DNA from: Cherax quadricarinatus
Taxonomy: Eukaryota; Arthropoda; Malacostraca; Decapoda; Parastacidae
NCBI RefSeq assembly: GCF_038502225.1
Contig: NC_091298.1
Location: 36,662,344 to 36,726,343, forward strand
DNA: 64,000 bases
Direction: 5' to 3'
Part shown: one piece after another, positions 10,213 to 21,228 of the stretch
Numbering within the stretch: the first letter of the stretch is position 1
Layout: each line of letters starts with the position of its first letter
Made by a program: the position numbers and the translations under genes
Notes under the pieces: model-generated
Told to the model about the DNA's origin: nothing
The model's database searches: none
Seen by the model: only the letters and a program-made list of their open reading frames with translations

Positions 10213-11270
10213 ATGGCTGACACTAGTGAAAATTCTGGGGATGACATGCATTTGGAAGGTGACATTGAATCAAATTCCCATGACAGGGACCTGGATAAGG
10301 AAGTAGAACTTATACGAATGAAATTAGCCCTAGTTGCGGAAGAAAAGGAATGGTTAAGGATTGAACGTACAAAGATCTAGGAACAGAGAGCCTTAGAGGA
10401 GCTTAGGGCTCCTCACCCAGCCACGGACACGAGGGAAGATGTTTTTTATTTGGATAAAGCTATAAAATTTGTGCCCAAATTCCTAGAGAAAGATCCAGAC
10501 CAGTTTTTTCTGTTATTTGAAAGTACGGCCAAGTCCCAAGTTTGGCCGGAAAAGGAATGGGCAACATTAGCGAGAACCCAATTAGTTGGTAAAGGGTTAC
10601 AGGCTGTTAGTTCTTTAGAGGGATCGGCCTTTTTTGATTATCATAAACTAAAAGAGGTAGTTTTACTGGCTTATCAAATGTTGCCGGAAAGGTACCGGCA
10701 GAAGTTTAGAGGACTAAAGTTTCAAGCAGGACAGTCTTTGGTGGAATTTGGTAAGAAGATGTCACTTCTAAATAGGTGGTATCGCTCAAAGGGGGTGGTA
10801 GGCAATTATAAGGGTGTAATTACCTTAATTTTGTTAGAGAATCTTTTGAGAAATGTTCCTCCTGACCTTAAGGCATATCTTGAGGAGAAAGATCTTGATG
10901 ATTTTAATAATGCTTTAGAGCTGGATGACAGATTTTTAGCTAACCAAAAATTTGGTAGTAATTACCACCCACCACATACTAGTAATGGTAGGTTTTCTCC
11001 ACCCACCAATAGGAATCAGAAATTTCAGAAGTTTAAGCCACCCATTTACCAGCCTAATAACCACCGGAGTTTTAATAAGCCTAATTCTCCAGTACCTGCC
11101 CAGGGAAGTTTGAAGTCTGCAATCATTGTTCCAGGTCTACATGGGACAGGTAGAAAGAGTCCAGTTCCCCAAGATCACAGGCCCCAGCCTATGTCAAGTG
11201 TTTAGGGGGCTTTCAAACCTTATCACTGTACATATTGCAATAAACAGGGCCACCTGCAGCCATACTGTCG
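10213..11270 (+). pseudogene. gag: Gypsy gag with CCHC zinc knuckle
   Basis: The likely start is the ATG at 10213 (MADTSENSGDD). One reading frame then runs through capsid-like sequence (KFVPKFLEKDPDQFF, WATLARTQLVGKG, LPERYRQKFRGLKF) and a Pro/Asn-rich linker. It ends in a nucleocapsid knuckle C-T-Y-C-x4-H-x4-C at about 11224-11265. Two TAG codons interrupt this same frame, at 10378-10380 and 11203-11205, and there is no frameshift. The knuckle is in frame with the protease downstream, so Gag and protease share one frame. The stops may be inactivating mutations; programmed readthrough is possible but unsupported. Confidence 0.8.
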
Positions 11271-11274
11271 AAAG

Positions 11275-12123
11275 ATGCTTAGGGACCAGGCTGCAGCAGA
11301 TGCTTCTCCAGCAAGTACACCAGTTACACATGATGTTGCTTGCATTGCAGTCTTGCCCCAAAGTATCCAAAGAAGACCAGCTGTCTTAGACCCTCGGATG
11401 AAGGTCTATTCAAGTAAGTTTTCTGTGGCCTTACACCGAAATGAAGGTAGGGTCACGGGTGTTATGTCTTTGAGGGACACTGGTAGCACATACACCTTGC
11501 TTCGCAGGGGTGTATTGCTAGTGTCGGATGACACCTACACCGGGTTGGACATTTTTCTTAAGGGGATTACCAGAGTCCCTGTCAGGACTCCAGTGCACAG
11601 GTTATGGGTAGAGTCTGCATACCAGTCTGGGTACCTACCTGTAGGTATTGCAGAAGATGAACATTTTGCAGGAGTTGACCGTCTACTAGGCAAAAATGTT
11701 GTGGGACTCCTCAAAAGTGAGAAATGTTTGATTTTACAGGACCCTGCTTTACAAGGTGGTAATGACCTAATTGGAGCGACGGTGCCTGAAAAAAATTCAG
11801 TTTGTTCTAGGACTAAACAGGGGAACAAGGCAGGAGCTGTGCCTCCCTGTGACTCTTCTGCACACCGTGGTGATGGTTTGGGCCTGGGGAGCCTGTTCAT
11901 TGAGTCTAACCTGCAGGAGACTCTGAGCAGTGATGAACCGGCTCAACTGGAACTCGGTTGGAGAAGTGGTCTTGGTGCTGATGTGGGGAAAAATCCCCTG
12001 ACTCTGCAGCAGCTGAGTGAGGCCCAGGAAGGTTGTGACCTCCGGAACACTACTTATCAGATGTTGCGGAGGGTGTGGTTCCCAAATTTACCAAATGTTT
12101 ATTTTGCAGAGTTGGTCAAATGA
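11275..12123 (+). pseudogene. Gypsy pol start: aspartic protease and downstream linker
   Basis: A 282-codon open frame continuing the gag frame. The retropepsin motif is LRDTGSTYTLLRRG at about 11470-11510, with catalytic Asp in D-T-G-S. The typical later block with HFAGVDRLLGKNVVG lies near 11670-11700. The rest (NDLIGATVPEK onward) is linker with a TLQQLSEAQEGCD segment near 12000, which resembles the stretch just before the integrase zinc-binding region in Gmr1-like elements. It ends in TGA at 12121-12123. Cleavage products would be used in particle maturation. Confidence 0.75.
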
Positions 12124-12610
12124 TCAAGACTCTTTTAAGGGGACCTGTGTCCAAGTGGCCGCAGCAGAACTATTAAAGTGTCACTGTCTGTATTTTTTAC
12201 AGATTCCGAGGGAACGACATTTAAGTGTTAAGAAGGGAGGGCTGACTAACCAGTGTTTATTAATAAATTCTTCTAACAGGCTACCAGTGGATATACCCTT
12301 TCTGAATAATTTTGTGTGTGTGGTTTTGAGATTTCTGGTGAAACATTTTTGTCTCTTAGGCTTTGCACAAATCACCCAGAAGTCATATTTTATGAAATGT
12401 CATGTAGTTTTGAGAGGCCTACTTGAGGTAAAATTTACCATTGTATATCATCCTAGGAGTCAAAGAAAAACACAGTGGTTTTCCCAGTCTCTCAGGGCAA
12501 TGCACGTTTGTTTTACCCAGTACCAGAAGGACTGGGATGAGGGAATTCCCCTCTGTTTCATTACCATGTGGGGAAGCACTGGAATCATTAAGTCATGGGC
12601 TACGTGAGGA
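12124..12610 (+). pseudogene. Gypsy integrase remnant
   Basis: The clearest part is near 12430-12560: YHPRSQ followed about 20 residues later by TQYQKDWDEGIPL, matching the conserved YHPQSQG...W-D-E region at the end of the integrase catalytic core. The segment before it is too decayed to place all D,D-35-E residues, and the Gly and Glu that normally follow YHPQSQ are not intact. The position between protease and RNase H is the notable point. Confidence 0.6.
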
Positions 12611-13229
12611 TGGTGATGTTTCCCCCATGGTGTTTTTTTTCAGTTTCAGAAACTGCTTGGCTAAGATGAGGTCGATGGCACTATGCACCAGTCTGCCAGT
12701 CCGCCCAGGATAACGTGGGACCATGAGGTGGTGCTACATATTCTGGAAGCTGGAGAGATGGGATTGGCATTGGAGCCGGGTCCTGGGAAGGCTATGATGG
12801 AACTGGGTGGTGGCTTCAAAATGATGGTGGATAAGGTCCCTGAGAAAGATAATGTAAGCAGGAAGATTGTAAGAGATTGTGGGAGATTTGGATCTTCTGA
12901 AAGACGGGTTGTATTGGTGGCTCAGCCATGGTGCACCTTAGTGAAAGAGTTTTGGGATGCTGAAAAATGGGGCCATGTTAACCCCCATGAGTGCAACGTC
13001 AGCAGGCCTGGCATGATGTAAGCTGGGGTGAAATAGGTTCCTTGAAGGAAGTGTAAGGTTTTGTCTCCTCTTTATGAACTACATGCACATTGTGTGAATG
13101 AACCGTGGGGGGGGGGTTCTTCTGATTCCCATGACCATGTGTGCCAAGGACACACCCATATTTGTAACTTTAATATCTCTGTACATGAACCTTTTGTATG
13201 CCATTAACCCTCAAGATCTTTTATGTGTA
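12611..13229 (+). other. Gypsy internal region where RT would be expected; RT not recognisable
   Basis: A 112-codon open frame (12683-13021) and a G9 run (13107-13115) lie here, but no RT block and no YxDD motif can be read in any frame. The core RT has either been deleted or replaced by unrelated sequence. Confidence 0.5.
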
Positions 13230-13601
13230 ATCCTGAGTTACCCACCCCGGGTTTTGCAAAATGATACAGGGGTTGGGGCAGTCTTGTTGCAGGGTAGAGC
13301 AGGAGAAGTAATGCCACTCGGCTGCTTCTCAGCAAAAAGTAACAGGCACCAAAGAAGTTATACCACCATAGAAAAGGAGGCTATTGCTTTAGTGTTAGCA
13401 GTGCAACATTTTGAGGTGTATATATCAGTTCACCCTATAACTGTGTATAGTGACCATATTCCTTTACGTTTCTTTCACTTAATTAGGAACCACAGACAGA
13501 GACTTACGAGGTGGGCCTTGTTTCTCCAACCTCTTAATCTTGTAATTCATTATGTGGATGGAGCAGAGAATGTGGTTGCTGATGCCTTGTCTCGTGTTTA
13601 A
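13230..13601 (+). pseudogene. Gypsy RNase H domain
   Basis: The end of a 167-codon open frame (13098-13601) carries the Ty3/Gypsy RT-RNase H hallmarks. TGVGAVLLQG stands where DASxxGxGAVL is expected, with the first Asp replaced. LGCFSAKSNRHQRSYTTIEK follows, with catalytic Glu in the E-K-E-A position, then VYSDHIPLRFF and finally VVADALSRV with its Asp. The frame ends TAA right after SRV, the normal end of this domain. Missing upstream RT means it cannot act alone. Confidence 0.85.
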
Positions 13602-14747
13602 AGTGCACGATGTAGTGTGTAGGTCACTTATCTATTCTTATTTTGCAGTGATTTGCGGTAGACGAGTAGATGGAACCCTGGACCACCCAAAGGAGAAGGG
13701 CAGGTTGAGCTGGAGCTGGAGGTATCAGGATTCCCTAGTGTATGTGTGTGTTTTGGGGGGTAGTCACATCAAGTGCCATGCCTAGGTAAGGTATGCTACG
13801 TTTTTAGGTGTTGGCTGGAATGCCTCGCCTCAGTTTTATGCTGGTATAGAGACTGTTGGACCTAATGTTTTAGTGAATGTGGGGCTGGCAGTGATGCCCT
13901 CCACTGTTTGGGTCATGTCTCTTGATCCGAGGTGTTTTGCTTCTCCAGGACTCTTTTCAATTTTTCCTTTTTGGATCACCGTTGGGGTGACTCCAGGGTC
14001 CTTGGAATGACATGTAGGTGTCGGCCTGGGAGGTCCACCTTTAGGAGGTGTTCAATGATGACTCCAGAGTTTTATGGCCAGAGTCCCACCAACACGTTAT
14101 GTGACTATCCACCCGTTGTTTTTGGGGCCTGATATTTTTCGCCCCCTCCTGTGCTCTCCTGATTCTCGCAGAGGTGTCATGGGGAACCAGTTTTGTTTAC
14201 TCAAGATTGCTGCGAGATGGGAGTGATAATGCGATGTTGCTTTCTAAGTAGAATTTAACATGTAAAATCTGTTTTTCTTTTCTTTGAACTCCTCCTGGAA
14301 AATGTACTTACTGTTTAAAATATTTTTTTTTTTTTTGTGGCACATACACTTTGGTCTGCCTTGCAACATACTGAGCTTTGGTGCTACTTCACAAAACAAC
14401 ATTCCACAGAGGCACTTATGTACAAAGTTAAATTGCTCGTTTATAAGTTTGCTTGATGTAATTTAGGTAAAATGCATCAATGCCAGTGCCTGGCCAGCGC
14501 TGTGTTGTGATGGTGCCTTTTCCTAACACTTTTATGTTTGGCGAGTTTCACATGTTCGCAGTCTAGTACCTCAGTTTGTTAATATTGCATATTTGTAGTA
14601 CCAAAAGACCATGATTGTATGGAGGTCATTCCCCAGTTATCATTTTGCCCGTTGCCTCAGACATTAGTGTGGGGTTTATTTTCTTTCTTTTTCCGTTTGC
14701 CTCGCGGTGTCCGTGTGAATCCTGCTACCAGAGTGAGACCTATGGTC
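13602..14747 (+). other. Gypsy 3' internal non-coding region
   Basis: About 1.15 kb between RNase H and the polypurine tract. Only short open frames (up to 77 codons) are present. I see no envelope-like signal peptide or transmembrane pattern. Confidence 0.5.
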
Positions 14748-14759
14748 TGGGGGTGGGGG
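14748..14759 (+). promoter_or_regulatory. Polypurine tract of Gypsy element
   Basis: A G-rich run GGGGGTGGGGG immediately precedes the TG of the 3' LTR, the place where plus-strand priming occurs in LTR retrotransposons. It is interrupted by one T. Confidence 0.6.
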
Positions 14760-15495
14760 TGTTATGCAGGGTTCTGCATGACATTTTAATGTACATATAG
14801 TAGAGAAGTGTGCCATAATAGTATGAATGTTATAATTGTAAAGAATAATTTTATAATTCACAATGTGCAATTGGGGGTACTGTAAAGTACTCTAATTGTA
14901 ATTATAAGGAAATCCTGCTAGGTATTTATTTTCCAACTGTGTTTGAGTACGCGGGGTAAGCATGGCTGGGGGAGTCCCGTGGAGTCAGCAGGGCATGGAG
15001 GCTGGCGTCGGAGATGCTGTGTATTTAAGCTAAGTTTGTAGTTGTGTACTCCTTTTGTTTAGCTAACTCAAGCCATAGGCTCTTCTATGGTTTACCTGTA
15101 TGCTCACCCAGGCTCTGACATGGTCAGGGTGCTGTGGGATGACTGAGGAAATGAGAAATGGGGTTGGTATTGGAGTAGTGAGGGCCTGGCACTGACTAGG
15201 GCGAGTGTTATGGTTACCGGACCGCCAGCCGCCTGCTTCTTGTGCCCGCTATGTGGGTGTTTAAGATAGGGGATACATGAAAGTTTTTTCTATAGTGTGT
15301 ATATAGTGTTATGTTGAATAAATAGATATATTTTCCTAACTAGGATTTTTGCCTAACCCTCTGTTAATTAACCCATTGAAGTACAAATGCTGGTTTAGCG
15401 CTTTCTGTTTTGACTATGCTTGAGATGAGTGTAACTTTTACCTTTGCCCTTAGACAACGCTTTAGCCCCCAGCTATCCCACCTTTCTGCGTAACA
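14760..15495 (+). repeat. 3' LTR of Gypsy element
   Basis: It begins TGTTATGCAGGG and ends CTTTCTGCGTAACA. It is colinear with the 5' LTR except for a 24-bp gap and scattered substitutions, most of them in the first 290 bp (about 20 by eye). Confidence 0.9.
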
Positions 15496-17407
15496 ACAAG
15501 TGATGCGAATCTTTCTACGAAGGCATTCTAACCGTCTTTTACTTTACTCCATTCGCTTACTTTTAACTATCTGACAGCTATCATCGTTTTCATCACCTGC
15601 AGGAATATCTTTCGTGAGAGTTGTGATGGTACCCAGTGATGGAATCCCATTCATTACTTTCCCAACACAGGATTTCCTCACTCGCCCACAGGCCAAACTT
15701 TACGGGGAAGGGAGATTGAATTTCTCAACCCACGGATGACAGCTCACAGGTAACTGACAAGAGACACTACCCACCGACACTGAGGAAGCTGAGGCCCTAA
15801 GTACTACAAAAACAGCAGTGGTACCTTGAAGTGTAGTCATGAATTAATAAATGAATCAGTGAGCCTCCATTGCAACCTTCATGACACACACACACACACA
15901 CACACACTGCTTGAGGTTGTCTATAACTAATGCTAGAAGTAATATGGATTGTCAAGTCAGAATTCTAACATACAACACAGGAAACAAAGCAATTCAAGTT
16001 AAATGAAAACTTCCACTGAACATAGATAAGACTTAACTCAGTCTAATATTTAATAGGTCACATCACTGAAGTTACATGACGAGACATCAGGTACAGAAAG
16101 TAATAATAGGGCACACATCTTGATGTGAATGGTAAAGACAAAGTCTTATACCTAAAGATAAATTTCAGAGAAGAAAAAAATTACATATATACCTGTACAT
16201 TCATAATGAATATACATACACTGACACACACATATCTGCAAACACACACAGACACATATATACATGTTTAATAAAAGAAACGTAACCAAATAAGGAGCAA
16301 AATTATATAACTCACTGCACAGTTCCAATAAAATAAAACAAAGATCTGCAAAAAAAAGGTTTGAGGTAATGCAAACTTTGATAAACAAGAGCGGTGATAT
16401 GAACTTAGCATTGTTCATTAGAAAAATTAAAGTAAGAAACTGTACCATGGATTTTGTATGCTTAGTTTACTTAAAAACGGAGCACCAATAAGTTACGAGC
16501 GTTTATTACAAATATAAGTAGCACTAATCAACCGAAATGGCTCAATACTGTAGCAGACAACAGCAGTAGACTTATTAAATAAAAGCATAATTAAAAATAC
16601 CCGTAACTAGCAATGTTGAGATAACAAGTGTTTAGCGAGGATATAAAGGTCACAAACCACTCACTATTACTCAGCATACACCTCCGTGACGAAACTGAAC
16701 GAAATTTTATATAAAAAATTCGGGAAACATAGCATCACTAAATCTAATAATGTCCATGAAATGCCGGTGAGATAAGAGGAAGCAATCTTCTTCAAGATAC
16801 TAGCAGATGTGATCAGCTGATTTTTGTTTACGCCAAAGAAAGAGAAGAAATCGCTATCTGTGGTCGCTCTAGAAGGAAGATATTTCACTCGTCACCTCTT
16901 CCGCCGCGTCTAGAAGCAATAACCGGCTTTGCACTAATTTATACGTAGATAATTGTGACAGGAAGGCGGTGAAAGACGGCAAAATGCAAAGTTAAGCACT
17001 GTATGGAGCAACAATCTGTCAGAGATGATGACTGAAGAAAACAGCTGTGGTGGTGGGTGACCCGGGACTGCCAGGAAGGAAATGAATGGGTTTTTCCTGG
17101 AGAATATAGTCAGTTATCTCCACGAGTATTTCTCTACCTCAATGGAGAAAGAGAAGAAATTTGAAACGATCCATTGAAAGGACCCCAGTGGAAGAATGTC
17201 ACTGGCATTTTTGGGTAATCCTAGATAATTTACACTATGTATGACAATTGTACTTACTTTCTGTCTATGATAACTGTACTTACTTCTCCTAGTTCCAGAG
17301 CTAAAGAAAACCACGAGGAGAGATTAAAGGATCTGAACTCTAGGTCATTAGAGAATGACAGAAAACGCCATGTAAATGATAATAGATAAATCAAGAAAGG
17401 TTTGAAC
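15496..17407. other. Unassigned, AT-rich DNA
   Basis: A pure (AC)12 tract lies at 15884-15907. Open frames of 98 (16152-16448, -), 73 (16667-16888, -) and 66 codons (17114-17314, -) show no family motif. The 73-codon frame is the least repeat-like sequence in the neighbourhood, but nothing proves it is coding. Confidence 0.4.
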
Positions 17408-17479
17408 CCATGGCAGGTGAGTGTTAAAACTCACGGGCCAGTGTCCTGACCTATGAGTAGTAGCACTCACCTGCCATGG
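17408..17479. repeat. Perfect 16-bp inverted repeat with 40-bp loop
   Basis: CCATGGCAGGTGAGTG at 17408-17423 is the exact reverse complement of 17464-17479. The loop contains AAAACTCACGGGCC. Confidence 0.85.
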
Positions 17480-17564
17480 CTGCTGCCCCACCCGTTCTGT
17501 GATTTTTTTGTATTCGTGTTAATATTAGCTAATGAGCCATGATGAAAATGGATGTATTGTTCGA

Positions 17565-17589
17565 GAGGCAGGACACCGTGTCCTGCCTC
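17565..17589. repeat. Near-perfect 25-bp palindrome
   Basis: GAGGCAGGACAC, one central C, then GTGTCCTGCCTC: 12-bp perfect arms with a single-base centre. It shares its last three bases with the larger palindrome that follows. Confidence 0.9.
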
Positions 17590-17649
17590 ATCTGTGTCTT
17601 TCACTGCGCCCGTGTCCTGGACACGGGCGCAGTGAAACACACAGATGAG
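17587..17649. repeat. 63-bp palindrome with 31-bp arms and 1-base centre
   Basis: The left arm 17587-17617 (CTCATCTGTGTCTTTCACTG... to CGCCCGTGTCC) pairs with 17619-17649 around the T at 17618. There is one mismatch in 31 pairs, at the twelfth base. With essentially no loop it would extrude as a cruciform or fold as a long hairpin. Confidence 0.9.
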
Positions 17650-17861
17650 TTACAGAAATGTCAGGAAGTACTTCTTCAGCTTTAGGTTGATGAAGAAATT
17701 GGAATAACCATGACTAGGAAGTAGTTGAAGTAGGTTCCATACAAGATTTTAAGAACGGATATGGCAGGGACCACGTGGTTAGGATGGCAATTTATGAAGC
17801 CAGGTTAGGAGATTAAACGGCCCGTGTAACAAATAAACGGTGAATACAAATTAGCGAGAAA
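17650..17861. other. No recognisable feature
   Basis: Nothing seen between the palindromes and the AC tract. Confidence 0.4.
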
Positions 17862-17880
17862 ACACACACACACACCCACA
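17862..17880. repeat. (AC)n at the 5' junction of a LINE copy
   Basis: About eight AC units with one interruption, abutting the first recognisable bases of the AC-tailed LINE. Confidence 0.8.
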
Positions 17881-19819
17881 AACCTGGAGCCATATGGAGT
17901 CCCGAAACATGGAGAACCAAGATGATGGATGTGGTACTGGAAAACCTCATACATCAACATGTTAGAGACACTACCAGAGAGAGAGGGGAGGATGAACCAG
18001 CAAGACCGGACCTCGTGTTCACCCTGAGCAGTTCGGACATTCGGGACATCACATATGAAAGGCCCCTTGGAGCTAGTGATTACGCAGTTGAGTTACAAAT
18101 GGAGAGGGTAACAGGAGTAGAACGGGAAAAGCCAAACTGTAAGAGGTGCCTACACAGGTATGAGGAACTTCCTGCAGGAGGTTCAGTGGGAAAGTCAGTA
18201 AATGAAATGATGGAATATGTAACAACGAAATGCAAGAAGGCAGAGGAAAGGTTTGTTCCCAAGGGCAACGAACGAGCCCTTGGTTTACTGGAAGGTGCAG
18301 GGAGGCAAAAACTAACTGCAATAGAGAATTAAAAAATACAGAAGACAAAGGACCCAGGATTACAAAGAGATCAGTCGAAGAGCCAGAAACGAGCATGCAC
18401 AGATAAGGAGGGAGGCCCAGCAACAGTACGAAAACAACATAGCATGCATCGAAAGTCAAGTCTGACACGAAGCTGTTGTATAGCCACATCAGGAGAAAGA
18501 CAACAGCCAAGGACCAGGTAGTCAGGCTGAGAAAAGAAGGTGGGGAGCTCACATGAAAAGACCAAGAAGTATGTGAGAAGCTCAACACGAGATTTAAGGG
18601 AGTATTTACAGTGGAGTTTTATGACAAGATATCAGAAGTAAGATATGAGAGAGAGGGGTGGGTTGATTGCATTTTCTTGGAGTGCAAGAAGGCCTTCGAC
18701 ATAGTTCCTCACAAGAGATTAGTGCAGAAGCTAGAGGATCAGGCACGTATAACGGAAAGGGTACTGCAATGGATCAGATAATAACTGACAGGGAGGCAAC
18801 AACGAGTCATGGTACAGGATGAGGTATCACAGTGGGCTCCTGTGACAAGCGGGCTCCCACAGGGATCATTCCTAGGACCAGTGCTATTAATGGTGTATGT
18901 GAATGACATGATGGAATGCATAGACTCAGAAGTGTCCCTGTTCGCAGACGATGTGAAGTTAATTTGGAGAATTAAATCAGATGAGGATCAGATTTGACTA
19001 CAAAGAGACCTAGACAGGTTGGACGCGTTGTCCAGCAACTGGCTCCATGAATTTAATCCCGCCAAATGCAAAGTCATGAAGATCGGGGAAGGGCAAAGAA
19101 GACAGCATACAGAATGTAGACTAGGAGGCCAAAGACTGCAAACCTCACTCAAGGAGAAAGATCTAGGGGTGAATATAATACCGAGCACGTCTCCGGAAGC
19201 ACACATCACCCATATAACTGCTGCTGCATATGGGCGCCGTGCAAACCTCAGAATAGCGTTCCGATATCTCAGTAAGGAATCTCTCAAGACTCTGTACACC
19301 ATGTACGTCAGGTCCATACTGGAGTATGCAGCACCAGTTTGGAACCCACAGCTGGTCAAGCACGTCAAGAAATTAGAGAAAGTGGAAAGGTTTGCAGCAT
19401 GGCTAGTTCCAGAGCTAAGGGGATTGTCGTACGAAGAATGGTTAAGGGAAATCTACCTGACGACACTGGAGGACAGGAGGGTTAGGGGAGACATGATAAC
19501 GACATACAAAATACTACGAGGAATAGATAAGTTGGACAGAGACAGGATGTTCCAGAGATGGGACACAGAAACAAGGGGTCACAATTGGAAGTTGAAGACT
19601 CAGATGAGTCAAAGGTATTTTAGGAATTATTTCTTCAGTCACACAGTTGTCAGGAAGTGGAATAGTCTGGCAAGTGCCGGAGTGGAGGCAGGAACCATAC
19701 ATAGCTTTAAGACGAGGTTTGATAAAGCTCCTGGAGGAGGGAGAGAGAGGAACTTGTAGCGATCAGTGAAGAGACGGGGCCAAGAGCTATGACTTGGCCC
19801 CTGCAACCACAAATAGGTG

Positions 19820-19822
<3 letters not shown>
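17881..19822 (+). pseudogene. CR1/L2-like LINE, AC-tailed family, internally deleted
   Basis: The copy starts within the endonuclease. A 136-codon frame (17922-18332) has DEPARPDLVFTLSSSDIRDI and RPLGASDYAV, where the catalytic SDH is SDY. Linker remnants follow to about 18615. The sequence then jumps to FYDKISEVRYERE, so most RT fingers are deleted relative to the - copy at 51.3-53.1 kb. RT blocks then follow: WVDCIFLECKKAFDIV, GLPQGSFLGPVLL and SLFADDVKL (catalytic FADD). A 246-codon thumb/C-terminal frame (19019-19759) has LHEFNPAKCKVMKIG, ILEYAAPVWNP, TTLEDRRVRGDMITTYKIL and VVRKWNSLA. The 3' UTR ends in GGTGAGTACAC and then (AC)n. Stops at about 18782 and 18996 break the RT. Confidence 0.8.

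Positions 19823-19904
<82 letters not shown>
19823..19904. repeat. (AC)41 tract at LINE 3' end
   Basis: Pure AC dinucleotide run directly continuing the LINE 3' end GGTGAGTACAC. Confidence 0.95.
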
Positions 19905-19907
<3 letters not shown>

Positions 19908-20401
19908 AACACACAAAGTTTTTATTGCTGCAATAATAATAAACATAACATGTTATATGAAAGTCTGCTATGTGATACTGGCAGTCATTGCAATACACTC
20001 ATTTCTCTGAGTGTAACTTGACCTCTCACTCACTGCTGCTCTGGTCTTACCTGGATAAAACTAGGCATTACTGTGACCTGAGGCTCCAGTGGAGCTATAA
20101 CAGTAATTGTTGTTACCTGATGTAACTAAGTCACCCTCACCCCTAATAACATCATTACTGGCTGTCCACTTATTACACCTAAAATTTTATTCTTATTATT
20201 CTCCGGCCCTTTTAACAAATTATTGTTCTGAGGTACACCAATATCACTTGTAATCATTATATAATAATTGTACCGATATTAATGTTTGTTATTGCCCCCG
20301 TCTATTTATCGACCAAGTGGAGGCAAAATTCTGCTATAAGATGATCATATTGTTATTAGAAAGTACGGAAAGAAAACAGTTTGCAATGGTGTGTGCTTCG
20401 T
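19905..20401. other. No recognisable feature
   Basis: AT-rich DNA; nothing seen. Confidence 0.4.
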
Positions 20402-20626
20402 ACATCTATAAATCAGCTGTGACTTCAAACAACCAAGTAGCTATGAATCGGTTGTAGCTTCATACAATCAAGCATCTATAAGTCAGCTGTAGCTTCATAC
20501 AATCAAGCATCTATAAGTCAGCTGTAGCTTCATACAATCAAGCATCTATAAATCATCTGTGGCTTCATACAACCAGGCATCTATAAATCAGCTGTGGTTT
20601 CTTAAAATAAAGTAACTATAAGCCAT
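20402..20626. repeat. 35-bp minisatellite, about six units
   Basis: The unit runs ATCTATAAGTCAGCTGTAGC followed by TTCATACAATCAAGC. The middle three units are nearly identical and the outer ones diverge. Diverged relatives occur at 21365-21720. Confidence 0.85.
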
Positions 20627-21228
20627 TAGAGTAGTGTCATACAATACTGACAGGTACAGGAATATGATAAGTGCGCCACACCACAGTGTGTTAATTATTA
20701 TGACATTCCACCAGTCAGTAGATTTTCCAACTCCCTTCAGAACTATCATACTGGAAACTGTAGGTGATAGGTGTGAGACACAGCATCACCATGGAATCTT
20801 GGTACAGGGAATATCCTTGACAATCTTATTACTCATCTCTGGCCCAGGTACTCAACATGATCTAATTTCACTGGTGGATGACTCCCACCTGTGACGATGA
20901 CTTCAGGTGATGCACACTGACTCCAGTTAATCGACACTCGTGGACTGAAAACCTTCAGAGCTGAATGACTGATTACCTCTTTATGTACTGTCTACTATAT
21001 GAACATTTGTTAAGGCTACCGGACTGATTACTTCATTTTCTACTCTCTGTTAAGCTATTTATTGTAAGTTTATTACTGTAATAAAAAGTCACTGGTTGGC
21101 GAAGTGTTTTTGAACAAAACAGAAAGATACCCAGGCGGTGTATTGGTGTTATAATTATCCATCGAGTTTCAACAGTTATTTCATTCAAGAAACTTCAGTG
21201 TTTTTTCAGGAGTTGTTCACGCTCTCAT
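20627..21228. other. No recognisable feature
   Basis: An 86-codon open frame (20634-20894, +) has no known motif. No other structure is seen. Confidence 0.4.

Larger units (their letters stand above)
9053..15495 (+). mobile_element. Ty3/Gypsy LTR retrotransposon, Gmr1-like domain order
   Basis: A 6443-bp element bounded by two LTRs (760 and 736 bp) that both begin TGTTATG and end GCGTAACA, so the termini are TGTTA...TAACA. The internal region runs gag with a CCHC knuckle, aspartic protease, integrase remnant and RNase H. Integrase therefore lies before RNase H, the order described for Gmr1-type Gypsy elements and opposite to standard Gypsy. A recognisable RT core is missing. The flanking pentamers are ATGAG (9048-9052) and ACAAG (15496-15500), so the target duplication is either degraded or lost. 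The LTRs are roughly 93-96 % identical by eye apart from a 24-bp indel. Confidence 0.85.

Noticed and set aside
13602..14747. Possible envelope gene of the Gypsy element
   Set aside because: No open frame above 77 codons and no signal peptide or transmembrane pattern.
16667..16888. 73-codon open frame as a host exon
   Set aside because: No motif, no clear splice-site context that I can defend, and a length within chance expectation.
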